Source: Lepidurus packardi
Lineage: Eukaryota > Arthropoda > Branchiopoda > Notostraca > Triopsidae
DNA: 64,000 nucleotides
Direction: 5' to 3'
Assembly (NCBI GenBank): GCA_023053545.1
Contig: JAKZAN010000001.1
Coordinates: 3,740,565-3,804,564, forward strand
Below, one piece after another: positions 54,377-64,000 of this stretch. Below the pieces are notes generated by a model. It ran no database searches. It was given only the letters and a program-made list of their open reading frames with translations, and had not been told where the DNA came from. A program made the position numbers and the translations under genes. Numbering within the stretch: position 1 is the first letter of the stretch; each line of letters starts with the position of its first letter.

Positions 54377-54820
54377 TTAACAACGTGTATTTACATTGAT
54401 TCGTTCTACATCTCGGGTTAACCAATAAGCGAATTTGTAGGTTTGGAATAGCGTACAAAGAGTTGGGGTTGTTTGATGTTTAGGACAATAGGGTGGTTCA
54501 AATGGACAGAAAATTTCGTTGACTGTAGGACAATTGTATCCTGCCAAGTTCTCAATGGGTTGTTGAAGTCCTTGTGAGAGAATTTCAAACGAGGGATCGC
54601 CCCATGTTAAAACTCGATATTTTCGGATTGAGCGGGCTAGATGATTGAAGAAAACACCCATCGTGTCAAAGGACCAGTCTTGATCATGGTCATTTCCCCA
54701 TGTGAAATGTTGGTAGTAAAAATTGTTTCGAGATAATTTGGAATTAATAAAACATGTGGTTAACTCCACAGGGCTGTTGTCGACTAATCTGAAATAGACT
54801 ACAGCCAAGTCTTCAGTCAT
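54377..54820 (-). CDS. Polinton Cys/His exonuclease-like protein, right copy
   Basis: Inverted duplicate of 44975-45418 with an identical 147-codon translation, including the CPKH/LCTLF Cys-His positions. Confidence 0.5.
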   Translation of the reverse strand: MTEDLAVVYFRLVDNSPVELTTCFINSKLSRNNFYYQHFTWGNDHDQDWSFDTMGVFFNHLARSIRKYRVLTWGDPSFEILSQGLQQPIENLAGYNCPTVNEIFCPFEPPYCPKHQTTPTLCTLFQTYKFAYWLTRDVERINVNTRC

Positions 54821-55416
54821 TCTTATGCTCTAGCAGAGTTTATTGAACCATCGTGTTGATCTGTGTTGGTTCCACTGGTTTCATAAATGGGAGACGTGCT
54901 GGTGATAGCCTTGAGTTTGTCAAACACCCTGGTTGGAATGTGTGTGTGGGTGTGTGGTTGCGAGAATTGGGGATTTTGAAACTGTTCAGTCTAAGGGTTG
55001 CACAGATGTCAAAGAGGGGGTTGTCAAGCGCGCTCATCTGAGGAATCATACCGATGGAAGAGTGAGGATTGGCCAACACAGGAGCTTGAGGGGAGTGTGA
55101 GCTGACAAGCACCCTAGCCAGAGGGGCTGTGCAAACGCAAGAGTTGGTGAGTTGGTGTTATCAGTGTGTGTGCAACAGTTGATAGTCTGATGAGCATGAT
55201 GGCACACTCTCCAAAAAATCTTACAGTGTAGTGAAACCACCAACCATTATTTTGAATGAATTTGTAATTGTATTTGTTGAAAGAAAATACATTTCGAAGG
55301 TTAAACTTACAAAAAGTGTATTTAACTTAAATGTCTATCTCCGAAAAAGTGTCATTAACTTTAATGTCTATTTTTGAAAAAGTGTCTTTACTTAAATGTG
55401 TGTGTATTTTGTGAAA

Positions 55417-55516
55417 NNNNNNNNNNNNNNNNNNNNNNNNNNNNNNNNNNNNNNNNNNNNNNNNNNNNNNNNNNNNNNNNNNNNNNNNNNNNNNNNNNNN
55501 NNNNNNNNNNNNNNNN
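55417..55516. other. Assembly gap (100 N)
   Basis: A run of exactly 100 N, probably a placeholder of unknown true size. Left of it is the Polinton right arm, about 0.5 kb short of its expected terminus. Right of it is unit sequence equivalent to 43198 onward, not the NOG1 exon in which the Polinton is inserted. Confidence 0.98.
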
Positions 55517-55750
55517 CTGGTTTCACCGACTGTGGAAAAGAATACGGGGTAGAACCTGGAGTTCATGATAGAAATGGGTCGGGTGAACGTAAGCTTGGTT
55601 AATTTCTAGTTAAGTATTCATATTTTTATGTATACTAATAACAGCTGGAAAGACAAATTCAGATGCAAAACCTGATGAGAGAACGCGTGGTAGCCACACA
55701 GATAGCTCGAGCATGAGAATAGCTATATTGGATTGGAGTTTTTTCTATTG
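55517..55750 (+). pseudogene. PLGRKT-like pseudogene (unit 3), 5' end in gap
   Basis: Starts within exon 1 at CTGGTTTCACCGACTG. Carries the same ACGGGGTAG lesion and exon 2 stops as unit 2. Confidence 0.72.
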
Positions 55751-55879
55751 TGAGTGCATTAGGAAGGATTGATGGGTAACAAACTTCAAACTCTATACTA
55801 ACATACTTACAGTGCTTGTACCTTTCATGTTTCTCACCTTCAAGTTATAAAAGGACCAGAAGACCTGGCCTACTATTGC

Positions 55880-56640
55880 CCTTATTTCTGAGCAATGCGG
55901 ACACAGACTTGAAGAACAGATTCATCTCTTTGAGAGCATCAAGCCACTATTTACTAAAGGTATATGCTTCATTATCCAGTGTGATATTTTTACTAATATT
56001 TGCTTTATTAGCCCATGCTTGTTACTTTCAAAAAGCGTTCGAGAATGATCATGTCCCAATTGTGCAAATGTCTACCGTCACCGAAGAAGGAGTAGTGGAA
56101 GTAAAGACAGACGTAAGGGCGGATTAATAATTATTATTATTAATAATAATTATTTATTGGTTTTCTGGTGTTCAATTTGGATTGTCTAGGCTTGTGAGCG
56201 TTGATTGCTAGCTCATCGTGTGGAAGGCAAGATGCGTAGCTAGAAGGTAGAAGGCGTCTTGAACCGTCTAAACGTAGGCGAACCCAGGCGAAAAGATAAC
56301 GTTGTTCGTCCAGTTTGCATTCCGGACTCTGTTTCGCAGAAGAAAGCAGCTCAAGCTGAGAAGGAGAAAACAAAAAGGACGGGACGAGCTATCGAATTGG
56401 AACAAGGGGACGACCACATTGTGGATTACAGAAAGAATTATGACCTGCCATACGACTTCAAATACGACAAAATTCCAGAATTCTGATAAAACAAAAACAT
56501 TGCCGACTACATTGATCCGGATCTTATGGTGGTTAGTTTACCGTTTTATCTCCGGCCGGTTTTTTTACTTTGTTATCTTAAAAAGAAAAGAAATTGGAGC
56601 AGTTGGAAAATGCTAACTGGGTAGTTTCGACATCATTTAT
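55880..56640 (+). pseudogene. NOG1 pseudogene fragment (unit 3)
   Basis: Same three exon blocks, stops and frameshift as unit 1 (37280-38040); the third block is uninterrupted here. Confidence 0.83.
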
Positions 56641-57029
56641 GGCCCTTGAAATTAAATCTGGAAGGACTTGAGAAGAGAATACAAGTTTGCCTTGAAATAA
56701 ACTTTGAAGTGACTTTTTACTCGTTTATTACTGCTGATTTTGAGATGTTTTTGACTTTCCTTCAGTTCCAAATGAGCTGTTTTGCTCCCTCCCCCCGTAA
56801 TACGTACTTGCGTATTTGTTGTACCCATAGAGCGCTCCCTGTAATACGTACTTGCTTATTAGAAATAGACGAAATAACAATGTCTGAACCTTACAAATCG
56901 GATTTTCCGGATGCAAAGTCTACAAAACTTCTCTTAAAAGGTGCTCTCATCCATCCTATTCTTCAGAAGTAGCCCCTAATCACAACGCAGGGACCATCTT
57001 ATTTTTACTCATACCCAAATCCTCCACAT

Positions 57030-57255
57030 TTGGTGCCGTGACCAGGATGAGCCGCACAGAAACGAAGTCCATTGATTGAGTGAAGATCAAATCCTCTCGA
57101 CTTTCTCAACCCATCGTTAATACCTTCGAAACAATGAATAACCTTGAGCAAGAAGACGCCCCCACGAAACAAGAAGCCACTGCTGATCTCCTGAGCTCCC
57201 TCGAAGAATACCTTCAAGACTTGAAAGTCCTTTATCAAGAAATCGAAGACAAGTG
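57030..57255 (+). mobile_element. LTR-element leader/gag start (unit 3)
   Basis: Copy of 38431-38656, with one T fewer in the preceding T-run. Confidence 0.4.
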
Positions 57256-57359
57256 ACCTCGAAGACGTCCTGAAAACTCATTTCGACGTCCTGAAAAAAC
57301 TAAAGCAATCGTGGAATGGTCCCGACCAGTGATGAATTGAATAGTTTCCTCGATCTTCA

Positions 57360-59816
57360 TACTATCGTCGATTTGTGAAAGGTTTTGCTGACATTGCCAA
57401 GCCGCTATATAAACTAACCGAAAAGAATGTTCCCTTTGAGTGGTCCGTGTTATGTGAGGAAGCTTTGACAGATCTTAAACGGCTCCTTTCTTCAACTCCT
57501 GTACTCGCTTTTCCTGATCTGTCCCAAACACTTCTAGTGGACAGCGACGCCAGTAATATTGGGCTAGGAGCCGTGTTGTCACAAGAAATTGACGGTGTTG
57601 AACGTCCTATAGCATATGCAAGTCCATGCTTGATGAGACCATTTACTGTGTAACGCGGAAGGAGCTCCTGGCAGTTAAATTTGCTGTAATGCAATTTAGC
57701 CACTCTCTTCTGGGGAGACCGGTTATGCTTCGGACGGATAACATTTGCCGTGGCCTGGATGAAAACTTGCAAGGAACCAACTGGACAGACTTTGCGATGG
57801 CTGAACTTGTTTGAATCGTATCAGTTCACAATTGAACAGCGGCCTGGACCAAAGCGTGGGAATGCGGATGCACTCACAAGAAGACCATGTTCACAATGTA
57901 GACGTCATGAAGGAGTGGACGAAGAAGAAAAGAATGCCACATGGACCACAACGAGATGTCGTGTTAAATCATGTGGAATTGGCTAGTGACGGTAGCGTCG
58001 TAGTAGCCCAGGAAGAAGACGAGGAGATGAAAATTATCAAGAGATGTTTACAAGAACTTTATAAACCGTGCCTGCAAGCTATGAGTCAGCCGTTGCGCAG
58101 CTACTGGGCCCAAAGGAAAAATGTGAGTCTTCGTGGTGGCGGGTTTTACGGCGAATGGATTTCGACAAACCGATCTCAGCACCTGCCTCTTGTGCCTAAA
58201 GCGAAGCAAGAGGAAATCTTCCGAAGTTACCACGGTGGTAATTCTGGGGCTCATATGGGAAGTAAAAAAATCTTAGAAAAATTGCGATCACGTTTGTATT
58301 GGCCCAAGATGCGGAACAATGTTGAAGGGTGGTGTAAAGGCTGCGTGACATGTGTGCAGCGAAATCCTCCATCCCAAAAGACTAGAGCGCCATTGAACCC
58401 TGTGCAACCTAGATTTCCAAGTGACATTGTAGCTATGGATATACTGGGTCCTCTGCCTGAAACAGTAGGTCATTATCGCTATAGTTTGGTTGTCGGGGAT
58501 TTGTTCCCAAAGTGGGTGGAGGCATATCCTAATCCAGATCAGGAAGCCAGTACTATCGCCACCAAGCTCTATGGGGAATACATGAGAAGGTATGGAGTGC
58601 CGCTTCAGCTTCATTCCGAGCAAGGTAGAAGTTTTGAATCAAGAACTGTGAGCGAAATCTGCCGGTTGCTCAAAATCAAGAAAACTAGAACTACTCCATG
58701 AATGTACGGAATGGACTGTATACTTTCTTATAAGGGATGAAATGCTGGCTGGTGGTTTCAGACGGACTTTAGCGTTGAATTAGAATGGAGGTTTATTGAA
58801 AGTCAAATAATGCTTGACAACAGAAGGATAACAAACAAGAAAAGGGGGTCACACTTGGGTGCAGAATTACACCTCTCTGTTGTCTACCACAACTCGTTGC
58901 TACTGGAATTCACGGAAGAATATCTCGGATCCTTGATCCCCACTCTTTCACACTCAACTACTGTCTTGCGACTCACCACTGGCTACTGACTACTTACTAC
59001 TGACTAAGGGGTCACGTCTTCTCCTACTACTTGTCCTCCTATTTTGCTTGGCTCGCACCAACAACTCCATACCATCCGGAGAGTGAGGAATTTATTGAAA
59101 GGGCCAATAGGACGATTTTAGCAGGCCTCAGTAAACTCATCGACGAAGGTGATGAAACCTGTGTTGCCTAGTCCGGTACTTGCGTACCGGACGAGTGTTC
59201 AAAGTTCCTCGACTTTCACTCCTGCACGTTTACAATTTGGTAGACCGTTGTTCTTACCAGAAGATAGAGTTTTCGGTGGTGGTACCAGTTTCAACGTCTC
59301 AATACGCGGCAAAACTGGAGACAACTCTTCCTACCATTTTTGAACAAGCTCGAACACGGTTGGGATTTGCACAATGTTGTCTAAAGATTTATTACGACAG
59401 CAAAACTTTAAACCAGCCAATCCAAATGGGGGACTCCGTTTGGCTCTTCAATCCTTCCCCGAAGAGAGGAAAGTTCCCCAAGTTTCACCGACCTTGGACG
59501 GTTATGAAACGAATTTCGGATCAAGTTGTCCACATTAAAAACACCATTTCGGGTGCATATGAACAATTTAAAGAAGGGACACCATTAAGGCGAGTGACCA
59601 TTATGCAAAGCCGGACTTTCGCTACCATTAAAGGTACCATTCCCGACAGGAAAAAAATAGACAAACGTTACACAATAAAATTTGTATTAAAGAAAATTCA
59701 CTCGGAGGATACAAAAAATCACCACACAAAAATCACGATAATTTTCACGCAAAATACGGAAATTTCACTGAAACGAATAGCCAGACATCTTAGAACCCAC
59801 ACTAATGCTACGGTTT
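57360..59816 (+). mobile_element. Ty3/gypsy pol remnant (unit 3)
   Basis: Copy of 38762-41218 with the same frameshifts, the same Asp-to-Glu change in the integrase core and the same internal solo-LTR insertion. Confidence 0.87.
58699..59063. mobile_element. Solo-LTR-like insertion (unit 3)
   Basis: Copy of 40101-40465 with the same ACTCCA flanks. It was therefore already present when the unit was duplicated. Confidence 0.85.
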
Positions 59817-61420
59817 AGAATTTTGAGCGATAGCTTGACCGACTCGAACGATTTGCCCAAGCTGGACGGTAAATTTAAAGTCCTTGGGGGCCTGAAAAAT
59901 AAGGACCATTGTAGAGCCAAAGTTAAACTCACCGAATACTTCACCTTTCTCCTGATGGAGACCCTCCCCGCCTGCACGTTCCTTGCGGAAGTTGTAGTCC
60001 GTCGTCCTGCGACGTCCGGCACGACAGTTTGTTTCCAATTCCTACAATACAAAGAAAAGAAAACTGTTAAGTCACTTTCAAAAACGCAAACTCGTCGACT
60101 AACTTACTGGATCTTTATACACTCGTATGGAGCCGACATTGGTAGCTCCGACCGCTGTCATGCTGAACAAGCCGTACTGCCACTGGCCAAAGTAAACGGC
60201 TCGCTCGTTGAGGGCAAGTAAGCCGGGGACCCATTTGGAAACGCTTGGGTTTACACTAAGGAGTTCCCCTAAGATAATATTCCGGTTAGTAACACCCTTT
60301 GTTGTTCTCATGGCGAATTACCTGGAAAGTGTCGCCGCAATGAAATATCCCATTCAACGGGGGAATGAAACCGATGGTAGTCCCCGGGCGCCAGATAGAT
60401 GACACAGTAGTGGAGGCCGGAGGTTGGGGACCCTGTTGAGAGTTGCACCAGTTCAGAGGGTCCCAAAAACTGGCGCAGGGAGTAATACACCCCCTTCACC
60501 TGTCCCAACAGTCCATTCCGGTCCACTGCGCCCAAATGGAGGACTTTCCCATCGGCTGGTGACACCTGTTGTAGAAAACAAACAATATTTAGTACGAGAA
60601 ACGAGTGCATAAAAAACCCCATCAACTTACAATGCAGTCCGTAGTGTTGATAGGGCGTGCGCCTGGTTTAAGCGGCCGTCGAAAAAATTCGCCGATGCTG
60701 GAGTAGTCGGACAGGTTGTCCGATGCGGCTTCTTCGACGTTTACGCCAAACGTCCGCGCGTAGAACCCAAGGACCGGCTTCCTCATCCACCGAGGCAAAC
60801 GGGTGTTGGCCAGTCGTCCCCAGGTGCGCGACAGGGTCGCCCAGGGCAAGCTGCGATAAGCACGTACCTGTTATCCAAGATAAAAGCATATTAGGTACTT
60901 GACTCACATAGCAATTGCTACGCCAGATGGATACAGAAGATCGTATTAGTCGAAAGAAATTCCCTTAGGGGATTGAATTGATCTTACCTTAAAAGCTCGC
61001 GCACAGGCATGCCACGAACGAGGCAAAGCGATCCGTGGAGCAGCGTCATCTGTTAAAGAAAACACAAGTCAAGTGTTAGGGAGACTGAAAAAAAGGTCCC
61101 ATAATATATATCACAGAAAAATACGTACGTACAACAAACGTACATAGGAAACAACATACAGAAAAAAGCTGCTTAGGATTTCAGGAGAATTGGGCCATCC
61201 ATGACCTCCAAAGTACAACAAGACCATAAGGACTTCGTTCACAATTTTTTATGGGTATTGCTGGAAAATAAAAACCGATTAGGACTCCTGTTACAACTCT
61301 GTTGCTTTCTTATCGAAAGGGAAAAACCATAGCACTCGCGGTTGAAACTATTTGGCTAAGCTTCTTCTAAGACTAGATGTACTTGAATGGTAAACAAAAA
61401 GGCAAAAAACGCTTACCCAT
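59808..61420 (-). CDS. PISD: Phosphatidylserine decarboxylase proenzyme, copy 2
   Basis: Exons 5'->3': 61417-61420, 60988-61049, 60631-60867, 60322-60565, 60108-60268, 59808-60041, equivalent to copy 1 at +18,598. All splice sites, the catalytic SPADGK, YHRFH and FGST motifs and the stop are preserved, and every translated block I compared is identical to copy 1. Either the array duplicated very recently under little time for change, or the assembly repeats one locus. Activity is plausible for both copies. The divergent promoter-like segment (about 61.58-61.78 kb) is also present. Confidence 0.88.
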
Positions 61421-61784
61421 GGTCCAGGCAACCCGTATGAAATGAGGAACCTTCTAAGGTTGAAAAACTGAGGGCACAATACACGAAAACTTTGGGAGAA
61501 AATGCAAAAGGCTCCTTCCTGGTTAACGATAGCAAGAAGACTTACCAAAACAAGTGACAACAATGAAAGTTATAGCGTCACTTGGCGTAACTTCCGGGTT
61601 GGCCAGTTCATTGCGTCATTGGTTCCCGAACCCGCTTCCTTCGGGTTGCTATCCCCAGCATCAACGGTAGAGGGTTGGACGAATATGCGATATGTTGACG
61701 CCCTCTTTACCGGTGTCTGGGCGACACTTGATTAATATGGCGGCAAAACAACTCCTGTATGACACCTATAAATAGTCCAAAAAT

Positions 61785-62030
61785 ATGAGTTCCCTGGTTT
61801 CACCGACTGTGGAAAAGAATACGGGGTAGAACCTGGAGTTCATGATAGAAATGGGTCGGGTGAACGTAAGCTTGGTTAATTTCTAGTTAAGTATTCATAT
61901 TTTTATGTATACTAATAACAGCTGGAAAGACAAATTCAGATGCAAAACCTGATGAGAGAACGCGTGGTAGCCACACAGATAGCTCGAGCATGAGAATAGC
62001 TATATTGGATTGGAGTTTTTTCTATTGTGA
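61785..62030 (+). pseudogene. PLGRKT-like pseudogene (unit 4)
   Basis: Same sequence and lesions as unit 2 (43187-43430): a TAG in exon 1 and two stops in exon 2. Confidence 0.73.
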
Positions 62031-62156
62031 GTGCATTAGGAAGGATTGATGGGTAACAAACTTCAAACTCTATACTAACATACTTACAGTGCTTGTACCT
62101 TTCATGTTTCTCACCTTCAAGTTATAAAAGGACCAGAAGACCTGGCCTACTATTGC

Positions 62157-62917
62157 CCTTATTTCTGAGCAATGCGGACACAGACTTGAAGAACAGATTC
62201 ATCTCTTTGAGAGCATCAAGCCACTATTTACTAAAGGTATATGCTTCATTATCCAGTGTGATATTTTTACTAATATTTGCTTTATTAGCCCATGCTTGTT
62301 ACTTTCAAAAAGCGTTCGAGAATGATCATGTCCCAATTGTGCAAATGTCTACCGTCACCGAAGAAGGAGTAGTGGAAGTAAAGACAGACGTAATTAATTA
62401 TTAATAATTATTATTATTAATAATAATTATTTATTGGTTTTCTGGTGTTCAATTTGGATTGTCTAGGCTTGTGAGCGTTGATTGCTAGCTCATCGTGTGG
62501 AAGGCAAGATGCGTAGCTAGAAGGTAGAAGGCGTCTTGAACCGTCTAAACGTAGGCGAACCCAGGCGAAAAGATAACGTTGTTCGTCCAGTTTGCATTCC
62601 GGACTCTGTTTCGCAGAAGAAAGCAGCTCAAGCTGAGAAGGAGAAAACAAAAAGGACGGGACGAGCTATCGAATTGGAACAAGGGGACGACCACATTGTG
62701 GATTACAGAAAGAATTATGACCTGCCATACGACTTCAAATACGACAAAATTCCAGAATTCTGATAAAACAAAAACATTGCCGACTACATTGATCCGGATC
62801 TTATGGTGGTTAGTTTACCGTTTTATCTCCGGCCGGTTTTTTTACTTTGTTATCTTAAAAAGAAAAGAAATTGGAGCAGTTGGAAAATGCTAACTGGGTA
62901 GTTTCGACATCATTTAT
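62157..62917 (+). pseudogene. NOG1 pseudogene fragment (unit 4)
   Basis: Three exon blocks as in unit 1, including the GTAATTAATTATT form of the second donor region shared with unit 1, and the same TGA, TAG and frameshift. Confidence 0.83.
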
Positions 62918-63638
62918 GGCCCTTGAAATTAAATCTGGAAGGACTTGAGAAGAGAATACAAGTTTGCCTTGAAATAAACTTTGAAGTGACTTTTTACTCG
63001 TTTATTACTGCTGATTTTGAGATGTTTTTGACTTTCCTTCAGTTCCAAATGAGCTGTTTTGCTCCCTCCCCCCGTAATACGTACTTGCGTATTTGTTGTA
63101 CCCATAGAGCGCTCCCTGTAATACGTACTTGCTTATTAGAAATAGACGAAATAACAATGTCTGAACCTTACAAATCGGATTTTCCGGATGCAAAGTCTAC
63201 AAAACTTCTCTTAAAAGGTGCTCTCATCCATCCTATTCTTCAGAAGTAGCCCCTAATCACAACGCAGGGACCATCTTATTTTTACTCATACCCAAATCCT
63301 CCACATTTGGTGCCGTGACCAGGACGAGCCGCACAGAAACGAAGTCCATTGATTGAGTGAAGATCAAATCCTCTCTACTTTCTCAACCCATCGTTAATAC
63401 CTTCGAAACAATGAATAACCTTGAGCAAGAAGACGCCCCCACGAAACAAGAAGCCACTGCTGATCTCCTGAGCTCCCTCGAAGAATACCTTCAAGACTTG
63501 AAAGTCCTTTATCAAGAAATCGAAGACAAGTGACCTCGAAGACGTCCTGAAAACTCATTTCGACGTCCTGAAAAAACTAAAGCAATCGTGGAATGGTCCC
63601 GACCAGTGATGAATTGAATAGTTTCCTCGATCTTCATA

Positions 63639-64000
63639 CTATCGTCGATTTGTGAAAGGTTTTGCTGACATTGCCAAGCCGCTATATAAACTAACCGAAA
63701 AGAATGTTCCCTTTGAGTGGTCCGTGTTATGTGAGGAAGCTTTGACAGATCTTAAACGGCTCCTTTCTTCAACTCCTGTACTCGCTTTTCCTGATCTGTC
63801 CCAAACACTTCTAGTGGACAGCGACGCCAGTAATATTGGGCTAGGAGCCGTGTTGTCACAAGAAATTGACGGTGTTGAACGTCCTATAGCATATGCAAGT
63901 CCATGCTTGATGAGACCATTTACTGTGTAACGCGGAAGGAGCTCCTGGCAGTTAAATTTGCTGTAATGCAATTTAGCCACTCTCTTCTGGGGAGACCGGT
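63639..64000 (+). mobile_element. Ty3/gypsy pol remnant (unit 4, partial)
   Basis: Start of the RT/RNase H fragment (KGFADIAKPLYK, LLVDSDASNIGLGAVLSQE), truncated by the window end. Confidence 0.85.

Larger units (their letters stand above)
43868..55416. mobile_element. Polinton/Maverick element, rearranged and incomplete
   Basis: The left terminus starts AGTAGTATAGG directly after TAGCTC, in line with the known 5'-AG terminus and 6-bp target duplication of Polintons (the right copy of TAGCTC is lost in the gap). The core has a divergent pair, packaging-type ATPase (-) and protein-primed DNA polymerase B (+). The arms are inverted repeats of about 2.06 kb carrying an exonuclease-like gene, a small spliced gene and part of a membrane-protein gene. 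A second cysteine-rich secreted or membrane protein lies between the left arm and the ATPase. No integrase, protease or capsid gene is recognised. The right arm replaces the polymerase 3' end and runs into N's. It sits in NOG1 pseudogene exon 3 of unit 2. Confidence 0.85.
53359..55416 (-). repeat. Right inverted arm of the Polinton
   Basis: Inverted copy of 44380-46437. Its inner end lies inside the polymerase gene (match begins at CCGAATTACCTG), and its outer end stops at the gap inside the minisatellite. Confidence 0.92.
55517..61733 (+). repeat. Segmental repeat unit 3 (after the gap)
   Basis: Same order as unit 1 and nearly identical from about 55.75 kb (offset 18,598/18,599). The stretch after the NOG1 second exon begins GTAAGGGCGGATTA as in unit 2, then continues with the TAA/TTA microsatellite as in units 1 and 4, so it is a composite of both versions. 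Confidence 0.9.
61734..64000 (+). repeat. Segmental repeat unit 4, cut by window end
   Basis: Begins with the same TGGCGGCAAAACAACTCC as unit 2 and continues through the PLGRKT, NOG1 and leader blocks into the gypsy RNase H fragment at 63.64-64.0 kb (offset 6,277 from unit 3). It shows a few single-base differences, for example ACCAGGACGAGCC instead of ACCAGGATGAGCC near 63.32 kb. Confidence 0.9.

Overview
The window is eukaryotic and almost certainly metazoan. It has genes with GT-AG introns, conserved animal genes (ARHGAP39/Vilse, HYPK, PISD and remnants of GTPBP4/NOG1 and PLGRKT), small secreted glycine-rich genes, and a dense mix of DNA transposons, LINEs, LTR elements and a Polinton/Maverick. 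The style (BEL/Gypsy/LINE remnants, Polinton, Gly-rich secreted proteins) suggests an arthropod or similar invertebrate, but the species cannot be fixed from sequence alone.

Layout. 1-6.1 kb: no gene supported. 6.1-22.6 kb: one large minus-strand gene, the RhoGAP ARHGAP39/Vilse. Fifteen coding exons join in one open frame of about 1,262 codons (two WW domains, Ser-rich linker, MyTH4, RhoGAP). Its introns hold a pogo-like MITE, a dead LINE, a Tigger/pogo derivative and a TTAA-flanked MITE. 22.6-27.0 kb: nothing recognised. 27.1-27.6 kb: HYPK (+). 29.0-31.8 kb: two TATA-driven paralogous glycine-rich secreted-protein genes (+). 32.4-33.7 kb: a hAT MITE, then a possible Gly/Asn-rich secreted gene on the minus strand.

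35-64 kb: rearranged, duplicated DNA. A unit of about 6.28 kb carries PLGRKT and NOG1 pseudogene fragments (+), LTR-retrotransposon remnants (+, with a solo LTR inside) and a PISD gene (-) that still reads open. The PISD and PLGRKT ends face each other across a promoter-like segment with ETS and YY1-type motifs. Units start near 36.84, 43.14, (gap) 55.52 and 61.73 kb and are nearly identical over several kb.

43.87-55.42 kb: a Polinton/Maverick sits inside the NOG1 pseudogene of the second unit. It carries a packaging-type ATPase, a protein-primed family B DNA polymerase, a Cys/His exonuclease-like gene and two spliced cysteine-rich membrane or secreted proteins. Its two arms are about 2.06-kb inverted repeats. 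The right arm cuts the polymerase off after motif B, and the outer end runs into a 100-N gap. No integrase or capsid gene is recognisable. The element is therefore rearranged, partly misassembled, or both.

In function, the host genes are independent (Rho signalling, NatA/ribosome-associated chaperone, mitochondrial phospholipid synthesis, secreted matrix). The main interest lies in the Polinton's unusual membrane-protein cargo and the recent PISD segmental array.
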